Assembly (NCBI GenBank): GCA_029259945.1
Contig: JAJDEF010000021.1
Coordinates: forward strand, 1-64,000
From: Planctomycetota bacterium
Lineage (GTDB): Bacteria; Planctomycetota; Planctomycetia; Pirellulales; Lacipirellulaceae
DNA: 64,000 nt
Reading direction: 5' to 3'
Shown here one piece after another: positions 28,531 through 38,299 of this stretch. The stretch's first letter is position 1; the number at the start of each line of letters is the position of its first letter. A program made the position numbers and the translations under genes. The notes beneath the pieces were generated by a model. That model made no database searches. It was not told the DNA's origin and worked only from the letters and a program-made list of their open reading frames with translations.

Positions 28531-28839
28531 TTATTTTGAATCGTTTTCTGGAACCATTGCCGTTGCTTCGGGCGGCGGTGTCCCCCCTCCAGAACGAATA
28601 TATCGACTCCGCTGTCGAGCATACGCATCGGCCGTGGGTAGGTCCGTCTCTTCTTGCTTCTGACATTGGGCAGATTCGAACATCCGCTCGAGAAACGGCC
28701 GACACCAGCCACACCCGGTCCCGGCGCCATAGCACTCCGAGAGTTGGGCCACCCGATGGGGCTTCTCGATACGAATGAAATTCGCCACTTTTCGGTGGGT
28801 CACATGAAAACAAAGGCAAAGTTCGTCGTTCGTTTCCAT
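28531..28839 (-). CDS. BFD-like [2Fe-2S] protein
   Basis: Start ATG 28839 is chosen over the in-frame GTG at 28842; AAGG lies about eight bases upstream. The 102-residue product holds the four cysteines of the bacterioferritin-associated ferredoxin-like fold: C8 and C10 (LCLCFHVT) and C43 and C46 (GTGCGWCRPF). The family mobilises iron from bacterioferritin or serves as an electron carrier or domain. The C-terminal half is hydrophilic and unlike the family core, making this protein longer than the usual 60-75 residues. No ferritin gene is nearby. Confidence 0.75.
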   Translation of the reverse strand: METNDELCLCFHVTHRKVANFIRIEKPHRVAQLSECYGAGTGCGWCRPFLERMFESAQCQKQEETDLPTADAYARQRSRYIRSGGGTPPPEATAMVPENDSK

Positions 28840-28891
28840 CACACAGCCTTTTAACGTTAGGGCTACAGAAGATGCTATTTATTATTGTAGT

Positions 28892-29110
28892 CTACTCGCT
28901 GTTGGTGGTCACGGTTGCTAGCCGCAGCGTAATTTGTCGCGCGCGGTGAAATACGTCAAGATCGAGCCATTCGTCGGCTGTGTGGATTGCGTGCTGCCCA
29001 CATCCGAGCGAGACAGTTGGAATCTTACGAGCAGTTGACCAATTCGCATCAAGCCCGCCCTTGGCAATCGCGTAGTCAACCTTTTCTCCAGCAGCAAACT
29101 TGTCAGTAAT
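28892..29110 (-). pseudogene. 5'-truncated M20-type peptidase remnant
   Basis: On the minus strand the frame to the stop at 28892 encodes a segment (AIAKGGLDANWSTARKIPTV, then LGCGQHAIHTADEWLDLD and HRARQITLRLA) like the C-terminus of M20-family peptidases such as peptidase T. These normally span over 350 residues with zinc ligands in the N-terminal part. Here only about 70 residues are left and the sequence upstream (29110-29160) is unrelated. The rest of the gene is absent, so this is read as a decayed fragment. The Met start at 29161 in the same frame is unlikely to be functional. Confidence 0.7.
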
Positions 29111-29161
29111 GCATTTTTTGACATTGTTCCTTGCTAGTTGTCTCATATTGGAATCTCGCAT

Positions 29162-29558
29162 TGGCAGGATTTGATCCCTCGCTTGGTGGGGGGGTTGCTA
29201 GGGATATTTGTCATGGCATCTCGGAAAAAGTGCTGACTATGTGCTAGCAGTGAAGTGGTTGGACAAAAAATTTATCTTCATTACCACTAAGTTTCGCCGA
29301 AAAAGGCATCCTATCTTACCTACTCCTAACTGGGAATGCGACTAATCGGTGCGTAGTTGGGGACTTTCCACCTCAACGAATTTCGTTGTTTAGGCAAGTT
29401 GCAATATCTGCACGCAAGCCAGCGGCGAAGAATACCGATCTTATCCAATGGTCGTAGCTACATCGATCTGGTGTTCGGCTGTGACGGGGCTGTCAACGCG
29501 CAATGTTGCCCGCTGTTAAAGCTCAGTAAACGTCGTTCTGGGGCGGAGGTCTATCGTT
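29162..29558. other. Upstream region of the large exported protein
   Basis: No gene is supported. The last 15 bases hold GGAGGT at 29545-29550, the ribosome-binding site for the TTG start at 29559. The upstream 300 bases show no recognised repeat or terminator. Confidence 0.4.
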
Positions 29559-32087
29559 TTGATTGAGTGGACACGTAAAAATTCTCTGATGCCTGTTTGC
29601 AGCATCTTAGGATGTCTGTTTGTGCTGTCGATTGTCGCACCGCAGGCTTGGCGGAGTTATCGAACCAGGGCACCAGAGCCTGCAACAATCGCAGAGCCAA
29701 GTGAGACCGTGGTTGATCCGCAGACGGAGCAACCTATTCAGACACCACCCGAGGCAGCCACGGAGTCGTCGCTTCAGCCAGTTCCCGCTGTGCCAACGGC
29801 CTCGAAATCTGATTTCAGCGTTGATGTTTTGCTGCAAATGCGTGATGAGCTGAGAGGAATCGTTGGGCAACTGCCTAGTTCGGAATTACCGGTGGCTAAG
29901 CCGCAAGCGGCAGTTCAAGTGACTAGCGAAGGTGATCGCCTAGCTATGCTCACCCCAACTCGCATCGAGACTCAGCGCAGAACGCTAGCGGCTGTCCCTG
30001 TCCGCAAGCTGGTTCAAAGACAAACTCCGCCACGGGAAGCGTTGCTTCGTTTTCGGCCAACCGTTCTTTTCGATCAGCTTCAATCGCTTTCGACGCAACC
30101 TTTTGCCGCGCAATGGTCGGCGCAAGTCCACGGCGAACTAGCTCGTCTCGCTGATGATCACACGACCTCGCGATCGGAAGCATTGCCTATCATTGATACA
30201 CTAGAAGCACTTGCTGTCTCTGGTCGCGGCGAAGCCAGCAAGGCTGCCTACACCTCTGGCCGGCACCAATGGTTCCAGGCAATCCAATCTCTGGAACGGC
30301 GTCTGGCAATTTGGCGTGCGATGTTTGACCCTTCAGTGGAAACACAAAACTCGATCGTTGTAGAAAAGACGACACCGAATTTGATGGCATCGCTTAGCGA
30401 GGTAGCCGTATTACTGGGAGAAGAGTCGAACGGCGAGGCTTGGCGTGATTATTTATTGCTCGACCAACTCGCCGCCGCTACCAGCGAGGGTGCGGGCCTC
30501 GATCAGCAAGGCCGTGGCAACTTGGCCAGAAAAGTGCTGTCGCGTATGAATTCGGCGAAACTTGCAGCCGACCAAAAAGCCTTCTTGGCTACGGAGCCAC
30601 TGACAAACCTACAAATGGTCCTGCGTCCTTGGGCAGCAACAGCCGTAAATTTAGATCGACTTGTTGCTTTAGTCGAGCGCTATGAGGCGGGCCGCGAGCT
30701 TCGTTTTGCCGTGGCAATCGCACAAATACAGCACCAGCTGCACTGGTCGAATTGCGAGCAGTTGCAGAAGCTGGCAGACCACTTAGATTTGCACTATCGC
30801 GGCTCGAATCTTCGGTTGACACTCACCGAAGGTTTTATGAACCAGATGATGCCGAGGCAAAAGCCGATTGTCGCTCCGGTCAACGAACGGATCGCTGGGG
30901 CCAAAGTGCGCGGGCAATCTCGCACGACGACGAGTCTCCATGTGCGACTGATTCCCGACCCGGCCGCTTGGCGGTTCGGGCTGGAAGCTTCGGGCAAAGT
31001 TTACTCGACCACTCGATCAGAAACTTGGCCTGCGCGTGTTCGCAATGCCGCAAAAATGCAATATCAGGCGCGTAAGGTTATCACGATCAACCAACAGGGT
31101 CTTAGCACCGCGCCCACCAGGGCAAAAGCGCAAGGCCGGCATGAGTTGCTAGGGGTTGAGTCGCAATTAGATCCCGTCCCACTGCTTGGGAAAATGTTGC
31201 GAGAGATCGCTCGTTCGAAGAACAAAAAGTCGCGACCTAAAGCCATGCAGCAAGTAAAGCAAAAAGTGGTTCATCAGGCTCAAACGCGGATGGATAGTCA
31301 AGCCGATTCGAAATTCGAGGACCTCGCTCAGAAGTTTAAGGATCATGTTTTGAGTCGCATTGCGCGTTTGGCGCTTTTCGCTGAGCCACGAAGCATGTTT
31401 ACGACCGAAGAGCGAGCGGTCATGCAACTTCGCTTGGCGAACGATGGCCAACTTGCTGCCCATACCCCTCGCCCACTGGCACCTTCAGACAGCGCCGCTA
31501 GCCTGCAACTGCACGAAACCGTATTAAACAACGCCATCGCAGGCTTACAGCTCAATGGTCGCCGCATGAAGGTGACAGAACTTTTTGAATTCTTTGCCGA
31601 AAAGTTTGGGCGTGCCGATGCTCAGCCCTCTGAAGATCTTTCGCGACGTGCGGTCATTCAATTTGCCAGTCGCGATGCAATACTAGTGAATTGCGATAAT
31701 GATCGAATAGAGCTGATACTCAACATCCGAGAAGTGGCCCACGGTCGCGACAAAATCCGCAACTTCCAAGTCCACGCTTACTTTCGGCCAGTGCTAGACG
31801 GCTTCGATGTTCGTCTTGTCCGTGATGGTTCGCTGCAATTTGCCGGCCGACGCTTAAAGACAGGACCACGCATCGTCCTGCACGGCATCTTTGGCAAACT
31901 GATTGAACAGGACGCCGAAATTCGCCTGATGGCAGACGGCACGCAGCCTGATCCCCGTTTGAATGGTTTGATGGTGACTCAACTGGTGATCGACGATGGC
32001 TGGATCGGATTGGCCATTGGCCCTGCCCACCCAGACCGGACCGCTTTGCAAGCTGCCGGGCCCAGGGCAGAGGCGATGATGCGCTGA
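29559..32087 (+). CDS. Large exported or membrane-anchored protein of unknown function
   Basis: The TTG start at 29559 is preferred because a perfect GGAGGT lies eight bases upstream; the in-frame ATG at 29589 has none. The 842-residue protein has one N-terminal membrane segment (about residues 11-28), then a Pro/Glu-rich linker to about 90, and a long, mostly helical, Arg/Leu/Ala-rich region with several coiled-coil-like parts. A C-terminal domain (about 640-800) has beta strands such as AVIQFASRDAILVNCDND and FQVHAYFRPVLDGFDVRLV. No known domain is recognised. Hairpin repeat copy 2 follows after 11 bases. Confidence 0.75.
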   Translation: MIEWTRKNSLMPVCSILGCLFVLSIVAPQAWRSYRTRAPEPATIAEPSETVVDPQTEQPIQTPPEAATESSLQPVPAVPTASKSDFSVDVLLQMRDELRGIVGQLPSSELPVAKPQAAVQVTSEGDRLAMLTPTRIETQRRTLAAVPVRKLVQRQTPPREALLRFRPTVLFDQLQSLSTQPFAAQWSAQVHGELARLADDHTTSRSEALPIIDTLEALAVSGRGEASKAAYTSGRHQWFQAIQSLERRLAIWRAMFDPSVETQNSIVVEKTTPNLMASLSEVAVLLGEESNGEAWRDYLLLDQLAAATSEGAGLDQQGRGNLARKVLSRMNSAKLAADQKAFLATEPLTNLQMVLRPWAATAVNLDRLVALVERYEAGRELRFAVAIAQIQHQLHWSNCEQLQKLADHLDLHYRGSNLRLTLTEGFMNQMMPRQKPIVAPVNERIAGAKVRGQSRTTTSLHVRLIPDPAAWRFGLEASGKVYSTTRSETWPARVRNAAKMQYQARKVITINQQGLSTAPTRAKAQGRHELLGVESQLDPVPLLGKMLREIARSKNKKSRPKAMQQVKQKVVHQAQTRMDSQADSKFEDLAQKFKDHVLSRIARLALFAEPRSMFTTEERAVMQLRLANDGQLAAHTPRPLAPSDSAASLQLHETVLNNAIAGLQLNGRRMKVTELFEFFAEKFGRADAQPSEDLSRRAVIQFASRDAILVNCDNDRIELILNIREVAHGRDKIRNFQVHAYFRPVLDGFDVRLVRDGSLQFAGRRLKTGPRIVLHGIFGKLIEQDAEIRLMADGTQPDPRLNGLMVTQLVIDDGWIGLAIGPAHPDRTALQAAGPRAEAMMR

Positions 32088-32098
32088 GAAGCAGGCTT

Positions 32099-32122
32099 CC
32101 CGACCAGGATGGTCGGGCTATG
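32099..32122. repeat. Hairpin repeat with AGGAT loop, copy 2
   Basis: CCCGACC and GGTCGGG pair around AGGAT and are followed by CTATG, where CTA at 32118-32120 is the TAG stop of the minus-strand gene ending there. One stem position differs from copy 1 with a compensating partner (A-T for G-C). Confidence 0.8.
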
Positions 32123-32528
32123 AGATCGCTCTAGGGTTACTCAACAGTCCTACTGTCGCTGCGAGTAGCAAGACGGCAACCGAATGGTCAAGCCATAACA
32201 GCAAGCCGACTCGACTTGCTGGCCCGCTGATCGCCGTATGGGTTTGAGCTGCAATCGCAAAGCAAACCAGAGCAGCGTAAACCATAAGGTTCACTGCGGT
32301 TAGTCGTTGGCTACGACGACTTCCTGTCGCGAGAATCTGAGTAGCACCACAACCGACCAGCATCATGGCAGTGGCGATGGGAACCACAGTACAAAGTTGT
32401 GCCACCAACACCACGCCAAGACCCATAGCGATTAAAGCAGGGCCAACGCGAGAAGACGTTTGCAAGGAAAAGTGCCGAGGCATAGTAAGAACCAATCGAA
32501 GGAGCTGAAAAAAGAGGGCCTCCTTCAT
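32118..32528 (-). CDS. Small membrane protein of unknown function
   Basis: The 136-residue product has about four membrane segments (approximately residues 28-43, 48-63, 79-93 and 108-126). There is no motif for a named family. The ATG at 32528 is the longest choice; an in-frame ATG at 32483 is possible but has no ribosome-binding site. The stop codon is provided by hairpin repeat copy 2. It lies 46 bases downstream of ftsH on the same strand. Confidence 0.6.
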   Translation of the reverse strand: MKEALFFQLLRLVLTMPRHFSLQTSSRVGPALIAMGLGVVLVAQLCTVVPIATAMMLVGCGATQILATGSRRSQRLTAVNLMVYAALVCFAIAAQTHTAISGPASRVGLLLWLDHSVAVLLLAATVGLLSNPRAIS

Positions 32529-32574
32529 TCTGATTAGGCAACTCCACTGCGCCTAGTTGCTACGGGGTCTGTGT

Positions 32575-34698
32575 TCACCCTCCGGTGTTGCCTGAGGCGG
32601 CATCGGTATTTTCCTCACCACCGGTGGTCTCAGCTCGCTTGGGTCCGTCGCCGGTGCCAGGTACGATCAGCGGGCTGGGTGAATTTTCTTCGACCAATCG
32701 CGAGAGTTCTTCGGCGTCGATCACCTCTTGCTCAATCAATGCCTGAGATGTGGCATCGAGTGCTGCTCGACGTTTTGCCAGGATATCTCGTACTCGCGCG
32801 AGCCCCTCGTCGATGATTCGCTTCACTTCTTCGTCGATCTCACGAGCCGTTTCCTCGCTATGACTCTGTCCTCGAGACATTTCGCCACCGGTAGCAAGAA
32901 ACGGACTGCGATTGCTCTCACGGAAATTCACACGTCCCAATCGACTCATGCCGAAATCCATCACCATGCTGCGTGCGATCTCGGTCGCTCGTTCCAGATC
33001 GTTCTGAGCCCCCGACGAAATATCCTCGAAGACAAGTTCTTCGGCCACGGTGCCAGCGAGCAATACCTGGATACGGCTTTCTAGCTCGCCCTGCGTCATC
33101 AAGAAACGATCTTGCTCGGGACGCTGCATGGTGTAGCCCAATGCGGCCAAACCGCGAGGGATAATCGAAACTTTATGCACCGGGTCGGTATTGGGTAACG
33201 AGTAGGCAACCAGTGCGTGGCCACTTTCGTGATAGGCAACACGCAGTTTCTCGTCGTCCTGCATAATACGTTTTTTCTTTTCCAAACCCGCACTGGTGCG
33301 TTCAACCGCTTCGTTCAACTCGACCATGCCGACTGCTTTTTTGTCATTGCGGGCTGCCAGCAGAGCGGCTTCGTTCACAATGTTTGCCAAATCAGCGCCC
33401 ACAAATCCGCTCGTGATTGCTGCGACCTGTTTAACAACCACGTCTTCGCCCACACGAACATTTTTCAGATGGACGTCGAGGATTTCCTCTCGGCCTGTAA
33501 TATCAGGGCGATCGACAAGCACATGGCGATCGAATCTTCCAGGGCGTAGAAGAGCCGGATCAAGCGTTTCAGGACGGTTGGAAGCCGCCAAAACGATCAC
33601 CCCGCTGTTCGAACTAAAACCGTCCATTTCGACTAACAGCGCGTTGAGTGTTTGTTCGCGCTCGTCGTGCCCACCGATTTGGCCACTGCCACGCGTTTTT
33701 CCTAGCGCATCAAGCTCGTCGATAAAGATAATGCAAGGCGAACGTTGTTCGGCTTGTTGAAACATATCTCGAACACGTGCGGCACCCACGCCGACAAACA
33801 TTTCGACAAAGTCGGAACCGCTGAGGCTGAAGAACGGAACCCCCGCCTCACCCGCCACGGCTTTCGCTAATAATGTTTTTCCTGTGCCAGGGGGGCCGAT
33901 CAGCAAGACGCCTTTAGGAATGCGCCCCCCCAAACGTTGGTAGCGATCCGGATTTTTTAGAAAGTCGACCACCTCGCGTAATTCATCGACCGCTTCATCG
34001 ACCCCAGCCACACTATCAAACACCTCTTCGATATCTTCTTGTGCATAGAGCTTGCCACGGCTTCGGCCAAATGCCATGGGCGATCCCGCGCCGCCCATGC
34101 GTCGCATCATCACCACCATCAAGAGTATCAACATGCCGGTGAGCATTAGCATGGGCAGATAACTTAGTAGTGCACTTGGCTGCTCGGCGACCGTGTGTTC
34201 GATGCCGTTGTCGACCAACAATTGTTGCAACCGGTCTTCGTTTGGTAGACGAGCTGTGTGGAAGCTGATCGTTTTGGGTTTATCCGACGAGGAACCGTCT
34301 GCTTGTGAATCTTCGTCTGTTGCCACAAGGGAACTGCCGATTTGCTCGATGGTCACATTCCCTGTGACTTCGTGAATGCCGATTTTGACATCGGATAGAC
34401 CGCTAACGATCAGCCTCTTGGGGGGCTCGGTCGTCTTGTCTTCAATTTCGATAAAGTTTTGGGCAGGAGTCGACGATTCGGGATTACTCGCCAAGATCAG
34501 CGATTCCAGCTCGCTCCATTGCAATGTCAGGCGGTCCTGCCCTCGCAAGACGGTCCCCAAAAGCAGTAGCAACACCATCAGCCCGAGCACATACCACACC
34601 ATGTTATTGGCCTGCGGGGCGGGTTTCTTTTCAGGCGAACCGTTAGATTTATCGTTCGACTCTTCCATATTGCTACTTTCAGGAGGGGGGTGCCGCAT
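32575..34698 (-). CDS. ftsH: ATP-dependent zinc metalloprotease FtsH
   Basis: FtsH is the membrane-bound AAA+ protease that degrades membrane proteins and regulatory proteins. The 707-residue product has a short N-terminal basic region, a membrane segment at about 33-51, a periplasmic domain and a second membrane segment at about 176-195. The AAA module has GPPGTGKT (about 268) and an SRH helix with RPGRFDR, and the zinc site is HESGH (about 493). Length is in the normal range. A second in-frame ATG lies 30 bases downstream of the chosen start (34668) and cannot be excluded; neither has a clear ribosome-binding site. Confidence 0.94.
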   Translation of the reverse strand: MRHPPPESSNMEESNDKSNGSPEKKPAPQANNMVWYVLGLMVLLLLLGTVLRGQDRLTLQWSELESLILASNPESSTPAQNFIEIEDKTTEPPKRLIVSGLSDVKIGIHEVTGNVTIEQIGSSLVATDEDSQADGSSSDKPKTISFHTARLPNEDRLQQLLVDNGIEHTVAEQPSALLSYLPMLMLTGMLILLMVVMMRRMGGAGSPMAFGRSRGKLYAQEDIEEVFDSVAGVDEAVDELREVVDFLKNPDRYQRLGGRIPKGVLLIGPPGTGKTLLAKAVAGEAGVPFFSLSGSDFVEMFVGVGAARVRDMFQQAEQRSPCIIFIDELDALGKTRGSGQIGGHDEREQTLNALLVEMDGFSSNSGVIVLAASNRPETLDPALLRPGRFDRHVLVDRPDITGREEILDVHLKNVRVGEDVVVKQVAAITSGFVGADLANIVNEAALLAARNDKKAVGMVELNEAVERTSAGLEKKKRIMQDDEKLRVAYHESGHALVAYSLPNTDPVHKVSIIPRGLAALGYTMQRPEQDRFLMTQGELESRIQVLLAGTVAEELVFEDISSGAQNDLERATEIARSMVMDFGMSRLGRVNFRESNRSPFLATGGEMSRGQSHSEETAREIDEEVKRIIDEGLARVRDILAKRRAALDATSQALIEQEVIDAEELSRLVEENSPSPLIVPGTGDGPKRAETTGGEENTDAASGNTGG

Positions 34699-35014
34699 CG
34701 CGGCAGAGGGACTAGGCCGAGGTTATAGATTGAATATATGGCGGTATGGGCGGTATTTATCGCCCGCCCGCTTTTAATCCATCGTAAGTTAGTCCCTGTG
34801 AAAAAACAACGAAGCTTCCCAGGATCGGGCTGACTAACGAAGCATGGGTTGTCGCTTATAACGGTCGCCCCTAAAATAGCCGACTCCGCCCGCCCTCGCT
34901 CCGAAATCCGTAGTCCGATTACCCGCATCTTTGCTACGTTGTATACGACCGTTTTGTGCGTGAGGCCAGCATACTTCGCAGGAAAGACGTAGCCCTCGCC
35001 CCCCACCCGACACC
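34699..35014. other. Divergent promoter region between ftsH and dxr
   Basis: No gene is supported in 316 bases. A GC-rich hairpin-like segment (gggcg/cgccc with an eight-base loop, about 34744-34770) lies near the ftsH start. Promoters for both ftsH and dxr should lie here, but no clear boxes were assigned. Confidence 0.4.
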
Positions 35015-36178
35015 ATGAAACCTCCTACCAAACAAGTTGCCGTTTTGGGCTCGACCGGCAGCATCGGCGTCAGCGGATTGGAAGTCATTGGGGCGAGCAA
35101 TGGCCGCCTTCAAGTAATCGCTCTGTCGGCCCACTTGCAACTTGATCTGTTATTGGCTCAGGCGATCGAACACAGCCCCCGGTGGGTGGTAGCCACCGAC
35201 CGATCGGCGGCCGAGCAGTTTGACTGGTCTGCCCTGCCGAAGGACACCAAGCTATTAATCGGCCCAGAAGCATTGGTCGAAGTCGTTTCGCAGGCGGAAG
35301 TTGATATCGTGCTAGCCGCCATCGTCGGTAGCGCCGGGCTTGCTAGCATCTGGGCAGCTTTAGAACACAAGAAAACCGTAGCGCTGGCGAATAAAGAAGC
35401 GTTGGTGATGGCAGGCCGTTTGGTCACTCAGCTTGCCAAAGATCATCAAGCCGCACTTCTACCCGTTGATAGCGAGCATAGCGCCATCTTCCAGGCACTT
35501 CAGGCCGGTCGCCCCTCGGAAGTCGAGCGTTTGATCCTCACCGCAAGCGGGGGCCCCTTCCGAGAATTCACCCCCTTCCAGCTTAAACAAGTGACAGTCG
35601 CCGAGGCGTTGGATCACCCGGTTTGGAATATGGGCCCCAAGATTACCGTCGACTCAGCAACCATGATGAATAAGGCCTTAGAAATCATCGAAGCTCGCTG
35701 GCTGTTCGACATCGAGGCCGAGCGGATCTCGGTTGCGATCCACCCTCAGTCGGTGGTTCACTCGATGGTTGAGTTCGTCGATGGCTCGGTCGTTGCTCAA
35801 CTGAGCCCGCCCGACATGCGTCTACCGATCCAATATGCACTTCATTATCCTGAACGAGTTCCTGGCGTGGCTGATCGTCAAGATTGGAGCCGCAGCTTCT
35901 CACTAGAATTTCTGCCCCCCAACACAGATCGTTTTCCGGCTTTAGAACTAGGCTTTGAATGTGCTCGCAGCGGGGGCAGCAGCGGGGCAGTGCTGAACGC
36001 AGCCAACGAAGCTGCGGTTGGGGCTTTCCTGGCTGGTGAGTTACACTTTACCGAGATCGTTCCGGCCTGTCGGAGCGTACTCGAAATGCATTCATTTTTA
36101 TCAGAGCCCACGCTCGATCAACTTTTGGAGTTGGACCGATGGGCTCGCGAGGAGGTTTCACGTTGGGTATGTGCTTAA
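35015..36178 (+). CDS. dxr: 1-deoxy-D-xylulose 5-phosphate reductoisomerase
   Basis: This MEP-pathway enzyme makes methylerythritol phosphate, the committed step to isoprenoids, using NADPH. The 387-residue protein starts with VAVLGSTGSIGVSGLEV, the NADPH-binding Rossmann motif. LPVDSEHSAIFQ and SATMMNKALEIIEA carry the metal-binding Asp/Glu residues and HPQSVVHSMVEF follows; the helical C-terminus includes NAANEAAVGAFL. Its 3' end overlaps the rseP start region, and the two are probably cotranscribed, as in many bacteria. The start ATG 35015 fits the family N-terminus. Confidence 0.96.
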   Translation: MKPPTKQVAVLGSTGSIGVSGLEVIGASNGRLQVIALSAHLQLDLLLAQAIEHSPRWVVATDRSAAEQFDWSALPKDTKLLIGPEALVEVVSQAEVDIVLAAIVGSAGLASIWAALEHKKTVALANKEALVMAGRLVTQLAKDHQAALLPVDSEHSAIFQALQAGRPSEVERLILTASGGPFREFTPFQLKQVTVAEALDHPVWNMGPKITVDSATMMNKALEIIEARWLFDIEAERISVAIHPQSVVHSMVEFVDGSVVAQLSPPDMRLPIQYALHYPERVPGVADRQDWSRSFSLEFLPPNTDRFPALELGFECARSGGSSGAVLNAANEAAVGAFLAGELHFTEIVPACRSVLEMHSFLSEPTLDQLLELDRWAREEVSRWVCA

Positions 36179-38286
36179 TTGTCGCTGCGTCGCCGCTAGA
36201 TTGGCTTATCGTTGTTTTACAGGTATGCCTGGGACTGGGTGCGGTAATCTTCGTCCACGAACTGGGTCACTTTGCCGTCGCGAAAATGTGTGGCGTGAAG
36301 TGCGATAAATTTTTTATCGGTTTCGACATCGGCGGCTACAAGATCAGCCACAAGTGGGGAGAAACCGAATACGGTATTGGCATCCTCCCGCTTGGCGGCT
36401 ACGTCAAAATGATGGGCCAGGACGACAATCCGGGGAATATCGCCGAGCAAGTGCGCGAATCGGAAGCGGGCGACGCCGACACCGTGGCGACGAAAGAAAT
36501 CACGGGCCCCGATGGCGAGAAATTTGTCGTCGATGCGCGTAGCTATTTAGCCAAAAGCGTGCCTCAGCGGATGGCCATCATCTCTGCCGGCGTCATCATG
36601 AATATCATTTTTGCATTCCTATTTGCGACCGTCGCATTTCGGCTAGGTGTGCCTTACGTTCCATGTATCGTCTCGCAAACGGCCCCGGGCTCGCCAGCGT
36701 GGCAGGCAGGCATCCGCTCTGGCGACGAGGTGGTTCGACTGGGCGAAATCGAAAATCCTTCGTTCTTACAATTACAACAAGGGGTGACCCTGGGTGATCT
36801 GGAGAATGGAATCCCCTTCACGATTAAGCGAGCAGATACCGGCGAAGTAGAAGAAGTGCTACTGCGTCCTAACCAGGACAAAGGACTTGCCCGCGTGGGG
36901 ATAGTCTCTTCGTCTTCCCTGCGTATTTCTCGAGAAATGCCTGTCATCGAGGGAACCCCCGCAGCGAATGCTTCCCCAACGTTTCAGAGTGGTGATGAGG
37001 TACTTCGAGTGCAGGGTCAGCCTGTGACGAACCAACGGGAACTGTCTGCTGCTTTGGTAAAGCTTTCTCACGAGACACTTGAATTCGTTGTTCGTCGCGG
37101 TGGTAAGCCTCCTAAGGGCAATCGCTTCGGCCCGCTCACGGGTGGCGAAGAAGTGACGATCACGGTGCCTCCTAAACCGATGCAACGCCTTGGATTGGTG
37201 ATGGAGATGGGCCGCATTGTTGCTGTTCAGCGAGGCACCGCCGCCGCTGAAAAAGGCATCCAAGCCGGTGACTTCATCGACAAGATCAGCAGCACCGACG
37301 AAACCACAGAAGATGAATCTGCGGAGGGGACGAACCCGTTTGACGACCCCGTCTTGTTGCCTGAACAATTGCGTCAACTGGCCGAGGAAAATCGCGATCT
37401 TCGTCTCACGGTGCAACGATCTGCCCACGGGGGCAACGGACGACAGTCGACCGAAGAAATTATTTTGCCTTTACGAAAGGTCGATTGGCTGGAATCGTCG
37501 TTGAGTGCGAACGACCCGCTCTCTGTTTCCGCCCTAGGGATCGCCTACCGCGTACTCAGTCGAGTCGCACGGGTTGAGCCCGGTAGCCCCGCGGCGAAAG
37601 CCAATCTTCAGAGTGGCGATGTCATCACCCAAGCGACTGTTGTCTTACCAAAATCCGTGAAAGAAAAGCCGGGCAAGCCTCTGGAATTTAACGACAAGGA
37701 TCAGCAAAACTGGCCGGCGTTTATCGAGCAATTGCAATTCTTGCCGCTGGGCACCCAGATTAAGCTGACCTATCAACGAGGCGAAGAGACCTTAGAAGCC
37801 ACGGTTGAGCCTGCCGCTTCGGAAGAATATTTTGTCGCAACGCGAGGCATGCTTTTTGAACCCACCAAGCGGCTTCGCATAGCATCTACTTTTTCGGAAC
37901 AGGTAGAGTTGGGCTATCAAGAAACCATGAACTCGCTAAGCATGGTTTTTCGCTTCTTGCAGAAACTTGGCTCCCAAGTGCCACTCACGGCCCTAGGTGG
38001 CCCAGTCACCATCGCCCAGGCCGCTGGTCATTCAGCGTTTGAAGGTGTCGGAAAATTGTTACTCTTCTTGACCATGCTCAGCGCGAATTTAGCCGTCATC
38101 AATTTCCTACCCATTCCGCTCCTGGATGGGGGGCACATGATTTTTCTCACTTGGGAAGGTCTGCGAGGGCGTCCAGCGAACGAAAAGTTTGTGATCGCAC
38201 TGCACACCGTCGGTTTCGTATTCATTATCTCGCTGATGCTCTTCGTGTTCACCCTCGATATCCGCAGATTGCTAGGGATGGGGTAA
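36169..38286 (+). CDS. rseP: RseP-type site-2 protease with several PDZ domains
   Basis: Site-2 proteases cut transmembrane segments of regulatory proteins such as anti-sigma factors. The zinc motif HELGH is at residues 30-34 of the start chosen and the second motif PIPLLDGGHM is near the C-terminus. Between them lie about four PDZ-like units: around SPAWQAGIRSGDEVVRLGE, PTFQSGDEVLRVQGQPVTN, AAEKGIQAGDFIDKISS and SPAAKANLQSGDVITQATVV. Typical RseP has one or two PDZ domains and about 450 residues; this one has about 705. The start is uncertain: ATG 36139 is the longest, a GAGGAGG site (36147-36153) favours TTG 36163 or ATG 36169. It overlaps dxr. Confidence 0.92.
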   Translation: MCLIVAASPLDWLIVVLQVCLGLGAVIFVHELGHFAVAKMCGVKCDKFFIGFDIGGYKISHKWGETEYGIGILPLGGYVKMMGQDDNPGNIAEQVRESEAGDADTVATKEITGPDGEKFVVDARSYLAKSVPQRMAIISAGVIMNIIFAFLFATVAFRLGVPYVPCIVSQTAPGSPAWQAGIRSGDEVVRLGEIENPSFLQLQQGVTLGDLENGIPFTIKRADTGEVEEVLLRPNQDKGLARVGIVSSSSLRISREMPVIEGTPAANASPTFQSGDEVLRVQGQPVTNQRELSAALVKLSHETLEFVVRRGGKPPKGNRFGPLTGGEEVTITVPPKPMQRLGLVMEMGRIVAVQRGTAAAEKGIQAGDFIDKISSTDETTEDESAEGTNPFDDPVLLPEQLRQLAEENRDLRLTVQRSAHGGNGRQSTEEIILPLRKVDWLESSLSANDPLSVSALGIAYRVLSRVARVEPGSPAAKANLQSGDVITQATVVLPKSVKEKPGKPLEFNDKDQQNWPAFIEQLQFLPLGTQIKLTYQRGEETLEATVEPAASEEYFVATRGMLFEPTKRLRIASTFSEQVELGYQETMNSLSMVFRFLQKLGSQVPLTALGGPVTIAQAAGHSAFEGVGKLLLFLTMLSANLAVINFLPIPLLDGGHMIFLTWEGLRGRPANEKFVIALHTVGFVFIISLMLFVFTLDIRRLLGMG

Positions 38287-38299
38287 CACGAGGGCCTAC

